Below are positions 57,603 to 64,000 of a stretch of 64,000 bases of DNA, piece after piece. The stretch covers positions 2,108,001-2,172,000 of the forward strand of contig NZ_PCOC01000001.1 of the NCBI RefSeq assembly GCF_002975205.1, given 5' to 3'. The DNA is from Ochrobactrum vermis (lineage in GTDB: Bacteria > Pseudomonadota > Alphaproteobacteria > Rhizobiales > Rhizobiaceae). Within the stretch, counting starts at the first letter, position 1. Each line of letters begins with the position of its first letter. The notes beneath the pieces are model-generated. The model saw nothing but the letters and a program-made list of their open reading frames with translations, was not told where the DNA came from and did no database searches. A program made the translations under genes and the position numbers.

Positions 57603-58124
57603 ATGGCGCGGATTTTCTTTATTGTTCTGATGCTGGCGGGACTGGCCACGGCTTTTCCGATTCTCTTCGAGAAGTTCCAGTCGGCAACGGTCGAGCAAGC
57701 CGCGACGGCAACACACTCCACGTCATCCCAACAGAACCCTTCTGCCTATAGCGGACGCCGCACACAGATCGCGCCGGACAGTCGCGGTCATTTCATCACG
57801 GACGTAAAAGTTGCCGGTCAATCCCTTCGCGCCATGGTGGATACGGGGGCGAGTGTCGTTGCGATCAACACAAGCGCTGCGCGGCGCATCGGCCTTTCGC
57901 TCAAACCCGCCGATTTCAAATATCGCGTCTCGACCGCCAACGGCGAAACCGTCGCTGCATCCGCCATCCTGTCGAGCATCGAGATCGGACGTGTCCGGCT
58001 TGAGAATGTGGAAGCCATGGTCCTGCATGACGACGCCCTGTCCGACACGCTTCTCGGCATGAGCTTTCTGAAGCGTCTGCGCCACTATGAAGTTTCAAAC
58101 GGTACACTCGTGCTGACGCAATGA
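57603..58124 (+). CDS. TIGR02281-type clan AA aspartic protease
   Basis: 173 residues. An N-terminal membrane anchor or signal (MARIFFIVLMLAGLATAFPI) is followed by a linker rich in Ser, Thr and Gln and a single retropepsin-like lobe with the active-site motif AMVDTGASVVAIN and the later LLGMSFLKRL. A single-domain enzyme must dimerise to form the active site. Its substrate is unknown; it faces the periplasm. Confidence 0.88.
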   Translation: MARIFFIVLMLAGLATAFPILFEKFQSATVEQAATATHSTSSQQNPSAYSGRRTQIAPDSRGHFITDVKVAGQSLRAMVDTGASVVAINTSAARRIGLSLKPADFKYRVSTANGETVAASAILSSIEIGRVRLENVEAMVLHDDALSDTLLGMSFLKRLRHYEVSNGTLVLTQ

Positions 58125-58176
58125 TGTGATACCGTACTTCCGATATAGATCGAAAGCGGCTACACCCTGACCACCG

Positions 58177-58204
58177 ATACCCAAATACCAATACCCAAAT
58201 ACCA
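58177..58204. repeat. Perfect tandem duplication of 14 bp upstream of slyX
   Basis: ATACCCAAATACCA occurs twice in direct contact (58177-58190, 58191-58204), ending 13 bp before the slyX ATG. A likely slippage site; it would place the promoter farther from slyX. Confidence 0.85.
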
Positions 58205-58217
58205 ACGGAAGCCAGCC

Positions 58218-58424
58218 ATGACACCGGACCAGCGCCTGACCGAGCTCGAAATTCGCGTAGTCGAACAGGAAAAGACAATTGATGAATTGTCATCCGTTCT
58301 GGCCGAGCAATGGAAAACCATAGATCAGCTTTCCAAGAAACTCGGTGCATTGACCGACCGCTTTCTGGAACTGGAAGAACAGACCGCGCCGGACGTGCCG
58401 GTCACCAAGCCACCGCACTGGTAA
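58218..58424 (+). CDS. slyX: SlyX family protein
   Basis: 68 residues: TPDQRLTELEIRVVEQEKTI, then a heptad pattern of Leu and Ile consistent with a coiled coil through residue 55, ending PDVPVTKPPHW, the conserved SlyX tail. Function unknown. GNAT gene begins 4 bp after its stop, so the two are co-transcribed. Confidence 0.92.
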   Translation: MTPDQRLTELEIRVVEQEKTIDELSSVLAEQWKTIDQLSKKLGALTDRFLELEEQTAPDVPVTKPPHW

Positions 58425-58428
58425 AACC

Positions 58429-58890
58429 ATGCTTCAGATCGTTTCCCTCGCCGACCGCCCCGATCTCGTATCCATCTGCGCTGCATGGAACCATGCGGAA
58501 TGGGGCGAATTTACCGGCTCATCCCTCGAGCAGACAGCCGAGGCTTTCCGCGACATCTGCCGCGAAGACGATGGACAGGTGGCAAGGGTCGCACTGTGGA
58601 ACGGGCAACCCGCCGGGCTTGCCCTTCTGATTCACAGCGATCTTGAAACCCATCCACATCTGAAGCCATGGGTGGCGAGCGTGTTCGTCGCGCCCGATTA
58701 TCGCGGTCGAGGCATTGCCAAGAGCCTGGTGGGCGCCGTTGAGGATGCGGCCAGACAGCATGGCTATGGGGAAGCCTACCTCTATACAAACAAGCCGGAC
58801 CTTTATCGGCAGATCGGCTGGAGCGATTTCGAGCCGCTGGAAGGCGACGATGCCGGTATGCTGATTCTTGAAAAGAAAATCGCGCGGTAA
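58429..58890 (+). CDS. GNAT-family N-acetyltransferase
   Basis: 153 residues. Acetyl-CoA-binding motif A is VASVFVAPDYRGRGIAKSLV, followed by AARQHGYGEAYLYTNKPDLY and a C-terminal GWSDFEPLEGDDAGMLILEK. Substrate unknown. The stop codon lies inside a perfect hairpin that separates it from the convergent msrA. Confidence 0.9.
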   Translation: MLQIVSLADRPDLVSICAAWNHAEWGEFTGSSLEQTAEAFRDICREDDGQVARVALWNGQPAGLALLIHSDLETHPHLKPWVASVFVAPDYRGRGIAKSLVGAVEDAARQHGYGEAYLYTNKPDLYRQIGWSDFEPLEGDDAGMLILEKKIAR

Positions 58891-58902
58891 GAACCGCGCG
58901 AT
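58879..58902. terminator. Hairpin at the end of the GNAT gene (terminator-like)
   Basis: ATCGCGCGGT-AAGA-ACCGCGCGAT, a perfect 10-bp stem that contains the GNAT stop codon. No strong T tract, so termination efficiency is uncertain. It lies 18 bp before the convergent msrA end. Confidence 0.5.
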
Positions 58903-58920
58903 CTGTCGATTACAGCCTGC

Positions 58921-59577
58921 TTATTGCGCCAGCGGAATCGGACAACTCACACCGGTACCGCGCAATCCGCAGTAACCATTCGGGTTCTTCGCCAGATACT
59001 GCTGGTGATAGTCCTCGGCATAATAGAGCTCAGGCGCATCCTCGATTTCCGTGGTGATCGGACCGAGGCCACGGGCAACAAGCGCCTGCGAATAGGCTTC
59101 ACGGCTCTTTTCCGCCACATCACGATCTGCCTTGTCGAAAGTATAGATGACCGAACGATATGTCGTGCCAATATCGTTGCCCTGCCGCATGCCCTGGGTT
59201 GGGTCGTGTTCTTCCCAGAAAAGGGTCAGCAGCTCATCAAGGTTCACGACCTTCGGATCATATACGACCAGCACAACTTCGGCATGGCCGGTCAGTCCCG
59301 TGCAGGTTTCCTCATAGGTCGGGTTGGGCGTCGTGCCGCCCGCATAGCCGACAGCGGTGACATAAACGCCCGGAACCTGCCAGAACAGCCGCTCGGCACC
59401 CCAGAAACAGCCCATTCCGAACAGAACCTGCTTGTAGTCTTCCGGCCAAGGCCCCTTCAGCGGACGACCGTTGACGAAGTGCGTGGCGGCTGTCGGGATC
59501 GGTTGCGCACGTCCGGGCAAAGCCTCATCCGACGAAGGCATCTGCGTCTTCTTGCGATAGCTGTCCAAGAAACTCAT
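58921..59577 (-). CDS. msrA: Peptide-methionine (S)-S-oxide reductase MsrA
   Basis: 218 residues from ATG 59577 ([20 protein letters not shown]), with a GGAGGTGGAG ribosome site. Active site [14 protein letters not shown], plus [16 protein letters not shown] and the C-terminal [20 protein letters not shown] with resolving Cys residues. It reduces the S-form of methionine sulfoxide in the cytoplasm; the R form in the periplasm is handled by the MsrPQ system at the other end of the window. Confidence 0.96.
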   Translation of the reverse strand: MSFLDSYRKKTQMPSSDEALPGRAQPIPTAATHFVNGRPLKGPWPEDYKQVLFGMGCFWGAERLFWQVPGVYVTAVGYAGGTTPNPTYEETCTGLTGHAEVVLVVYDPKVVNLDELLTLFWEEHDPTQGMRQGNDIGTTYRSVIYTFDKADRDVAEKSREAYSQALVARGLGPITTEIEDAPELYYAEDYHQQYLAKNPNGYCGLRGTGVSCPIPLAQ

Positions 59578-59593
59578 GGTCTCCACCTCCTGA

Positions 59594-59917
59594 TTATCGA
59601 GCGGTGAAGCGTCCCAGAGGACGCTCCCGACGATGACCGATTGCATAGAATAAAAGGGCGAGAACGCCGAAGAGGAGCCAGCCCGGCTGCTCAAGCAGCG
59701 GAATGCAGACGGCGTTCCAGGCTCCAGCCCCTATATAGTGTGTCACGAAGGTTTCTGCATCGGCCAATGTCTCGGGCGCGTTGCGCAACCACATGGACAG
59801 AAGTGGTTTTGCCATGAACTGCGATGCCCCAACGGAACGCGCGCCATCAAGGACCGCGAAAATCACGGCCAAAGCCAGAAAAACAACCGCAAAACTACGC
59901 AATACAAATCGGATCAC
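59594..59917 (-). CDS. Small membrane protein, unrecognised
   Basis: 107 residues from GTG 59917 ([20 protein letters not shown]). Two hydrophobic helices, at about residues 5-22 and 78-95, with a soluble loop ([20 protein letters not shown]) between them. The open frame extends to 60076, but that part looks non-coding. It lies 16 bp upstream of msrA on the same strand, so may be its first operon partner. No family recognised. Confidence 0.6.
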   Translation of the reverse strand: MIRFVLRSFAVVFLALAVIFAVLDGARSVGASQFMAKPLLSMWLRNAPETLADAETFVTHYIGAGAWNAVCIPLLEQPGWLLFGVLALLFYAIGHRRERPLGRFTAR

Positions 59918-60291
59918 GATTCTCTGCCCCGGAATTCCTACCCTGATCTCGGCACCCGTTTTCAGTCCCGTCGTCCGAAGATTTGTCTTTTTGATGTTGC
60001 TAAAGCATAGCACATAGAGCCCATCAGACTCAAAGCCATGCAGCAACACAATTGCATGATTAAAATAAAACCACATAATTACATATGGTTACGCCACACA
60101 TACCGTTCTTTGCACAGGCCCGGTGATTTAGACGCAAAAACTTGCAAATAGCTGTTGAACATATGCATTTTCTGGCTATATTCGCGCCGCACCCGCTAGT
60201 TGGCGATTAACCAGCGCCTGTTTCGAAAAGCGGTGCATCGTTTGCAGTCAGTTTTTGCCGCGATACGCGGTTTCCCGACAGCAAGGCGGAT
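59918..60291. other. Intergenic region upstream of tRNA-Ser
   Basis: 374 bp, AT-rich around 60000-60080. A TTGAAC (60155-60160) and TATATT (60177-60182) pair with a 16-bp spacer could be the tRNA-Ser promoter, 110 bp before the mature 5' end. No convincing open frame. Confidence 0.4.
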
Positions 60292-60381
60292 GGAGAGGTG
60301 GCCGAGTGGTTGAAGGCGCACGCCTGGAAAGTGTGTATACGGGGAACCGTATCGCGGGTTCGAATCCCGCTCTCTCCGCCA
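60292..60381 (+). tRNA. tRNA-Ser (anticodon GGA)
   Basis: 90 nt with encoded CCA. Acceptor GGAGAGG pairs with TCTCTCC (one G-T), the anticodon stem CACGC/GTGTG encloses CTGGAAA (anticodon GGA), a long variable arm TACGGGGAACCGTA is present, and the T arm GCGGG-TTCGAAT-CCCGC is canonical. Decodes TCC and TCT. The accessory region 60.4-63.8 kb begins just downstream. Confidence 0.97.
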
Positions 60382-60441
60382 TATCCTTTGTTTTCATTGA
60401 GTTTTTTCCGTTTTTCTCCCCTTGTCATAACTGTGAATAAC

Positions 60442-60497
60442 TGCCCATCGCGGCGCTGCGGCAAAGGTTTGCGACCCGACGGTGGCCGCGATGGGCA
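60442..60497. repeat. 13-bp perfect inverted repeat downstream of tRNA-Ser
   Basis: TGCCCATCGCGGC (60442-60454) and GCCGCGATGGGCA (60485-60497) with a 30-bp GC-rich spacer. Either a terminator-like structure of tRNA-Ser without a T tract or part of the hairpin cluster that follows. Confidence 0.7.
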
Positions 60498-60503
60498 TTC
60501 TCG

Positions 60504-60693
60504 CTCCTCGTGTTTTTGGTCTGCATCCAAAAATGGATGCAATGGCCTGCTGGTGACCGGATCCCGTTCACCTGTCCCGGCTGGTAAACCGGGTTTCGGC
60601 TACCCGTATCCAATTTTGGATAGGGGGCTGTCTCCTCGTGTTGTGGTAGCAAAGTTAGAATATTTAACTTTGCTCGCCGGCTGGTGAGGCCGG
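60504..60693. repeat. Duplicated hairpin module with conserved flanks and different palindromes
   Basis: Module 1: CTCCTCGTGTT (60504-60514), palindrome TGCATCCA-AAAA-TGGATGCA (60522-60541), then CTGGTGA (60550-60556). Module 2: CTCCTCGTGTT (60632-60642), palindrome GCAAAGTTA-7 nt-TAACTTTGC (60649-60673), then CTGGTGA (60681-60687). The outer words and spacing match, while the palindromes share no sequence but keep their pairing. Between them are CCCGG-8 nt-CCGGG (60576-60593) and TATCCAA-TT-TTGGATA (60607-60622). May be a structured RNA family or a set of operators. Confidence 0.6.
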
Positions 60694-60698
60694 GATAA

Positions 60699-60775
60699 TG
60701 GAGCCCGCGGCGCGACTCGAACGCGCATCATTCAATTACGGCTATCCGCTTAGAAAGCGGGGCCAGTACGCGGGC
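60699..60775 (-). ncRNA. tRNA-like sequence without a D arm (Arg-type TCT loop)
   Basis: On the minus strand, 77 nt: acceptor GCCCGCG pairs perfectly with CGCGGGC, followed by T and an encoded CCA. The T arm GCGCG-TTCGAGT-CGCGC is perfect and abuts the acceptor as it should. The middle gives CCGC-TTTCTAA-GCGG, an anticodon-like loop with T33, TCT and A37 (arginine). No D stem can be drawn between TA (positions 8-9) and this hairpin; about 13 extra nt lie on its 3' side. Either a degenerate tRNA-Arg or an unusual armless form. Confidence 0.5.
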
Positions 60776-60777
60776 AA

Positions 60778-60987
60778 TTAGGCAAATTGTTTTGTGTACT
60801 TCTCTTCCAGCTCTTCAGCCTTCTGCTGAAATTGCGGCTATTAAAGAGCGATGGCATTGATTGCCTTGTAGGGTGACTGGCTACCGATAAAGCAGCGTGC
60901 ATTTGCGAACTTCTTTTAGGGTTTTTCGAGAAGTGCGCACAAAGAAGACAGGAAGGACGGCCGCTTCCCGTCACAGGTAGCCAAAAA
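60778..60987 (-). other. Possible gene remnant beside the tRNA-like sequence
   Basis: One minus-strand frame reads KKFANARCFIGSQSPYKAIN, AIAL, two stops in a row (60838-60843), then PQFQQKAEELEEKYTKQFA and a stop at 60778. The composition looks protein-like and the end is coiled-coil-like, but three in-frame stops mean it is not a gene now. No family recognised. Confidence 0.3.
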
Positions 60988-61340
60988 CTACGCCTTATTA
61001 ATTTGGCTGATTGCCAAATTCGTGAGCTTGTTGTTGGTGGGCTTTTCCTGATCCAGAATCTGGGTCAGCAAAATTTGGGATTCTGAGTATCTCAGTTCTT
61101 TGGGTCATTCCCTCGGCGAGCCATACCTGGAAATTTCGCAGTGCTCTACTGTATGAAGGGCGGCCAACAGACCAGCATCGAGGGCCGTTCCGCTTGCCTC
61201 TTCAATCAACCCGTCAGCTTCTTTATTCAATCCTTCAATCGCTTCACATTTTTCAGCGGTTGGCTTAAGCGCCTTTGTAAAAAAAGGTCTGACAACAACA
61301 GTTGAATGCCCAATCGTCTCGCTTGTCCATAAGAAATAAT
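60988..61340 (-). pseudogene. Decayed DUF892 (YciE/YciF ferritin-like) gene
   Basis: From about 61275 downward the frame reads KPTAEKCEAIEGLNKEADGL, IEEASGTALDAGLLAALHTV, EHCEISRYGSPRE, a TGA at 61105-61107, then PKELRYSESQILLTQILDQE, KPTNNKLTNLAISQINKA and a stop at 60988. The family has YGTLREWA at that point, so TGA replaces the Trp codon TGG. Upstream of 61290 the homology shifts frame near a T run, and the first 60-70 residues are missing, replaced by the start region of the divergent EamA gene. Intact members are small four-helix stress proteins. Confidence 0.8.
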
Positions 61341-61358
61341 GGTGCTTATCTCTACTAA

Positions 61359-62231
61359 ATGAGGATTGCCATACTGACGGCCATCTCGATGCTGGCATTT
61401 GCCGCAAATTCACTTTTGGCAAGGCTTGCGCTTTCGAATGGTGACATCGATCCGCTTTCTTACACTGGCCTGCGCTTGGTGTCAGGTGCGGTTGTGCTCT
61501 TTGCATTGGCATGTATCACATCTCGACGCACGCTAATTTCGGGCATGGGTAACTGGTCAGGAGCATTTGCGTTATTATTTTACGCTGGCGCTTTCTCCAC
61601 AGCTTATGTGATGATTGGCGCGGCTACAGGTGCCCTTATTCTCTTCGCTAGCGTTCAGATCGGAATGATAGCTTGGGCAATCTTTTGGGGTGACCGACCC
61701 GCGATTTTGGAATGGATGGGAATTGCAATTGCGTTCCTGGCACTCTTATATTTGATTTCACCTGGACTTGTGGCGCCTAAACTTTCGGGAACTGTGCTAA
61801 TGATGGGCGCAGGCCTCTCTTGGGCAGCCTATAGCCTCTTGGGTAGAGGGTCGCAATCTCCACTGTTCGATACCGCCGGCAATTTTGTCCGATGCCTGCC
61901 AGTCGGGATCATAATGATTATTGTCGGTTTATTGAAGTTCAATCCAACCCTTGCCGGAGCGACATATGCAGTAGTTTCTGGCGCTATTGCTTCAGGTTTG
62001 GGGTATACGATCTGGTACAATGTGCTACCCGAACTCTCACGTACACGGGCCGCTTTAGTACAGTTGACCGTGCCTTCTATCGCAGCACTGGGTGGTGTTT
62101 TAATCTTGGGTGAGCCATTGAGCCAACGTCTATTGATCGCCACTATCGGAATAGTTGGTGGTGTAGCGCTTGCGCTATTAGTGGCTAAACGCAGAACCCG
62201 AGTGGACGATGGTCCAGAAAAAGCAAACTGA
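61359..62231 (+). CDS. EamA-family (DMT superfamily) transporter
   Basis: 290 residues, ten membrane spans in two EamA halves (about residues 5-130 and 140-275). Features: LAFAANSLLARLALSNGDID, and in the second half GAGLSWAAYSLLGRG and LPELSRTRAALVQLTVPSIA, LGGVLILGEPLS. Substrate not predictable. It is AT-richer than the core genes and lies between pseudogenes, suggesting transfer. The start at 61359 lacks a strong ribosome site. Confidence 0.88.
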   Translation: MRIAILTAISMLAFAANSLLARLALSNGDIDPLSYTGLRLVSGAVVLFALACITSRRTLISGMGNWSGAFALLFYAGAFSTAYVMIGAATGALILFASVQIGMIAWAIFWGDRPAILEWMGIAIAFLALLYLISPGLVAPKLSGTVLMMGAGLSWAAYSLLGRGSQSPLFDTAGNFVRCLPVGIIMIIVGLLKFNPTLAGATYAVVSGAIASGLGYTIWYNVLPELSRTRAALVQLTVPSIAALGGVLILGEPLSQRLLIATIGIVGGVALALLVAKRRTRVDDGPEKAN

Positions 62232-62268
62232 CTATTTTACAGCCAGACAGATATCCCTGCAGCCCTTC

Positions 62269-62421
62269 TTAGTTTACGCGCGCGATTTCATCATTAAGGT
62301 GCCATGATATATTGTTTGGCCCCTCTGAACGCTCCCAATGAAAACCCCGCTCGATGGCGGTGCTATTGAACGCAGCGATAGCGCGCTGTAAGTCTTTCGC
62401 GGGCTTCCACCTTTTTCCCAC
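62269..62421 (-). CDS. Small hypothetical protein, 50 residues
   Basis: GTG 62421 to TAA 62269. The product, GKRWKPAKDLQRAIAAFNST then AIERGFHWERSEGPNNISWH and LNDEIARVN, is soluble with even codon use and looks protein-like. An in-frame TAA four codons upstream rules out a longer form. It is divergent from the disrupted small membrane-protein gene. No family recognised and no strong ribosome site. Confidence 0.4.
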   Translation of the reverse strand: MGKRWKPAKDLQRAIAAFNSTAIERGFHWERSEGPNNISWHLNDEIARVN

Positions 62422-62499
62422 AAGGGCCGTTTATGATTGCCGCCTATGTTTCATCTGCTGCCATTGGCGTAAGCGCCTATCTCATACTGAGACGGAGCC

Positions 62500-63597
62500 C
62501 TAGTCACCTGAATCTGAAGTTCGGTTCATTGTTTTTTGGCAGAAACGCTTGACCGAAGCGAGGATTTGGTCGGCGGATTTGACCCACTTATATGGGGTGG
62601 GGTTTTCGTTGTGGATTTCGATGAAGGTGTCAATGTCGGCTTCCAGTTCTGCGGTGGAACGATGTACGCCGCGCTGCAACTGCTTTCGTGTCAGTTCTGC
62701 GAACCACCGCTCTACCTGATTGATCCAGGATGCCGACGTTGGTGTGAAGTGAACATGCCAGTGTGGGCGGCGCGCGAGCCAGGCCTTGATCCTCGGCGTC
62801 TTGTGGGTCGCATAGTTGTCCATTACCAGATGCACGTCCGGCCCATTGGGCATTTCGGCGTCGATCCGCTTCAGGAAGTCAAGGAATTCAGTCGCCCGGT
62901 GACGCTTGTAGCAACGACCTATCACCGCCCCAGTGGCAATGTCGAGCGCGGCGAACAGCGATGTCGTGCCGTTGCGGACATAGGTATGGGTACGTCGTTC
63001 GGCGACACCTGGCGCCATGGGCAGCACAGGCTGCTCGCGATCCAATGCCTGGATTTGCGATTTCTCATCCACGCAGAGCACAATCGCCCGGTCTGGTGGC
63101 GACATATAGAGGCCGACGATGTCCTGAACTTTATCGACGAAGAGCGGATCAGAGGAAAGCTTGAATGTCTCGGCACGATGCGGCTGCAAGCCAAATGCGC
63201 TCCATATCCGACGGATGGTGGTATGCGAGAGGCCGCTGTTAGCTGCCATCGAACGAATGGACCAGTGCGTGGCATCCTTGGGAGTGGTGTTCAATGTACG
63301 CTCGACAACTTCAGCAACCTGAGCGTCTGAAACAGTTCGCGGTCGACCCGTACGATATTCATCTGTCAGCCCTTCAATGCCATCTTGCACGAACCGGCGG
63401 CGCCACTTGCCAACAGTGTGCTCGTGAACACCCAGGCGTTCGGCAACGTCCTTGCTTTGCAAACCCTGCGCGCACAGCAATATCATCCGGCATCGATCTG
63501 ACAAGGAGCGTGGCGCTCTATGCCGACGCACCTGAGTTTCAAGGAAATTTCTATCTGCGTCACTCAGAACGATGACGTCCGCCTGCCTGCCAACCAT
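62500..63597 (-). CDS. IS630-family transposase
   Basis: 365 residues, apparently intact. N-terminal paired HTH ([40 protein letters not shown]) and a DDE domain: [20 protein letters not shown] (first Asp), [20 protein letters not shown] (second Asp), [20 protein letters not shown] (Glu). AGGAG lies 8 nt before the ATG at 63597. The stop codon TAG is made by the element's last base pairs meeting the target: TA from the duplicated dinucleotide and G from outside the element. Confidence 0.95.
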   Translation of the reverse strand: MVGRQADVIVLSDADRNFLETQVRRHRAPRSLSDRCRMILLCAQGLQSKDVAERLGVHEHTVGKWRRRFVQDGIEGLTDEYRTGRPRTVSDAQVAEVVERTLNTTPKDATHWSIRSMAANSGLSHTTIRRIWSAFGLQPHRAETFKLSSDPLFVDKVQDIVGLYMSPPDRAIVLCVDEKSQIQALDREQPVLPMAPGVAERRTHTYVRNGTTSLFAALDIATGAVIGRCYKRHRATEFLDFLKRIDAEMPNGPDVHLVMDNYATHKTPRIKAWLARRPHWHVHFTPTSASWINQVERWFAELTRKQLQRGVHRSTAELEADIDTFIEIHNENPTPYKWVKSADQILASVKRFCQKTMNRTSDSGD

Positions 63598-63661
63598 TGG
63601 TCAAACTCCTGCACTTGTGACAGAAGAAGAACAAATGAAGCTTACTTTGGTTCCAGGTGAC
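62503..63661 (-). mobile_element. IS630-family insertion sequence, 1159 bp, complete
   Basis: Terminal inverted repeats begin GTCACCTG(A/G)A at both ends, and the element is flanked by a TA duplication (62501-62502 and 63662-63663) within a CTAG target, as is typical of the IS630/mariner group. A single intact transposase gene occupies nearly the whole element. Confidence 0.93.
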
Positions 63662-63800
63662 TAGGAGAACGCGTATCACCGTCTCGGTCTCAGTATTCTT
63701 AGTCCTGTGCACAATTTTCAGCGTTTGGTTTATTAATACAGGGGGAACATACGGCATCATGGGTAAGAACGGCATCACACCAGATTGGTCGCAGCAATAA

Positions 63801-63826
63801 AAAAGCGGAGCCGAAGCCCCGCTTTC
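63801..63826 (+). terminator. Terminator after the disrupted membrane-protein gene
   Basis: AAAGCGG...CCGCTTT stem with a 10-nt GC-rich loop (AGCCGAAGCC) immediately after the stop codon, T-poor on the plus side and T-rich on the minus side, so it may act in both directions. Confidence 0.65.
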
Positions 63827-63928
63827 TGTATCCCTAAACCACCATTACGAACATTGAGACCTTCCGCTTTCAGAGTGCACAGGAACCCCAAGACAATTCA
63901 CCGGATTTCCACAGCTTCAAGATCGTGA

Positions 63929-63963
63929 TTGACTCTCACCTCGGATGAGAACATTTTAGGAAC
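63929..63963 (+). promoter_or_regulatory. LexA-type SOS box over a promoter at the right edge
   Basis: GAAC (63949-63952), 7 nt, GAAC (63960-63963): the reverse complement of the alphaproteobacterial LexA operator GTTC-N7-GTTC. A TTGACT at 63929-63934 is 17 bp before CATTTT at 63952-63957, so the box overlaps the -10 of a rightward promoter. The controlled gene starts beyond the window. Confidence 0.6.
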
Positions 63964-64000
63964 ATCAGCGAGCGGCGCTGATGAAATCCAGACACGTTTG

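Larger units (their letters stand above)
62433..63800 (+). pseudogene. Small two-span membrane-protein gene split by the IS630-family element
   Basis: The 5' part (62433-62502) encodes MIAAYVSSAAIGVSAYLILR and RSP; the 3' part (63664-63800) continues RRTRITVSVSVFLVLCTIFS, VWFINTGGTYGIMGKNGITP, DWSQQ and TAA. Removing the element with one copy of the TA duplication rejoins them in frame to 68 codons plus stop. The product has two hydrophobic helices. Family unknown. A terminator begins right after the stop, which supports it being a real gene. Confidence 0.75.

Noticed and set aside
60207..60542. 111-codon minus-strand open frame containing a [15 protein letters not shown] stretch
   Set aside because: It runs antisense through tRNA-Ser; this peptide is a well-known artefact of translating tRNA-Ser genes backwards.
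60425..60652. 75-codon minus-strand frame across the hairpin cluster
   Set aside because: It spans several inverted repeats, has no ribosome site at its start and no protein-like composition.
60750..60974. 74-codon minus-strand frame beside the tRNA-like sequence
   Set aside because: It covers the 5' end of the tRNA-like element and is the out-of-frame shadow of the remnant described at 60778-60987.

Overview
The window is about 57% GC chromosomal DNA from an alphaproteobacterium of the order Hyphomicrobiales. Gene order and protein sequences (rpmH-rnpA-yidC-engB-argB, truA-fmt-def, mepA-mgsA-glk-ABC-dapB-gpmA, coaBC-ubiB-ubiE) point to the Brucella/Ochrobactrum group, most likely a free-living Ochrobactrum-type Brucella. 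This assignment rests on recalled family sequences; no search was run.

Layout. 0-6 kb: end of msrP, msrQ, a DUF4105 membrane protein, RidA, an ester-cyclase-like protein and a tandem pair of exported DUF1254 proteins. 6-15 kb: rpmH, rnpA, yidC and engB, a frameshifted histidine phosphatase, argB, a pyrimidine nucleotidase, DUF817, a LOG protein and dapD. 15-25 kb: two paralogous small secreted proteins, a BTLCP-type cysteine protease, dapE, a divergent LysR/quinone oxidoreductase pair, truA-fmt-def and rmuC. 25-27.5 kb is accessory: an IS3-family element splits a SelT/SelW-type gene, next to a Fic protein with a small partner that looks like its antitoxin. 27.6-60 kb is mostly core: lepA, uppP, queG, a FloR/CmlA-type exporter, mepA, mgsA, glk, an MsbA-like ABC exporter, dapB, gpmA, tRNA-Leu(CAG), bluB, a cardiolipin-synthase-like protein, prfC, an APH(3')-II-like kinase, coaBC with an N-terminal ribbon-helix-helix domain, ubiB, ubiE, upp, slyX and msrA.

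60.3-63.8 kb, downstream of tRNA-Ser(GGA), is a second accessory region. It holds a cluster of inverted repeats containing a duplicated module with different hairpins, a tRNA-like sequence without a D arm, a decayed DUF892 (YciE/YciF) gene, an EamA transporter, and an IS630-family element that splits a small membrane-protein gene. The window ends with a LexA-type box (GAAC-N7-GAAC) that must control a gene beyond the right edge.

Functional groupings include lysine/peptidoglycan synthesis (dapB, dapD, dapE, uppP, mepA), translation start and ribosome rescue (fmt, def, lepA, prfC), methionine sulfoxide repair (msrPQ, msrA), quinone and cofactor synthesis (ubiB, ubiE, coaBC, bluB, queG), and two probable intrinsic resistance genes (phenicol efflux, aminoglycoside phosphotransferase). 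Small palindromic repeats of a dispersed family sit in many intergenic gaps; one copy supplies the start codon chosen here for glk. Both IS insertions can be undone exactly on paper, giving intact reading frames, so both are recent.
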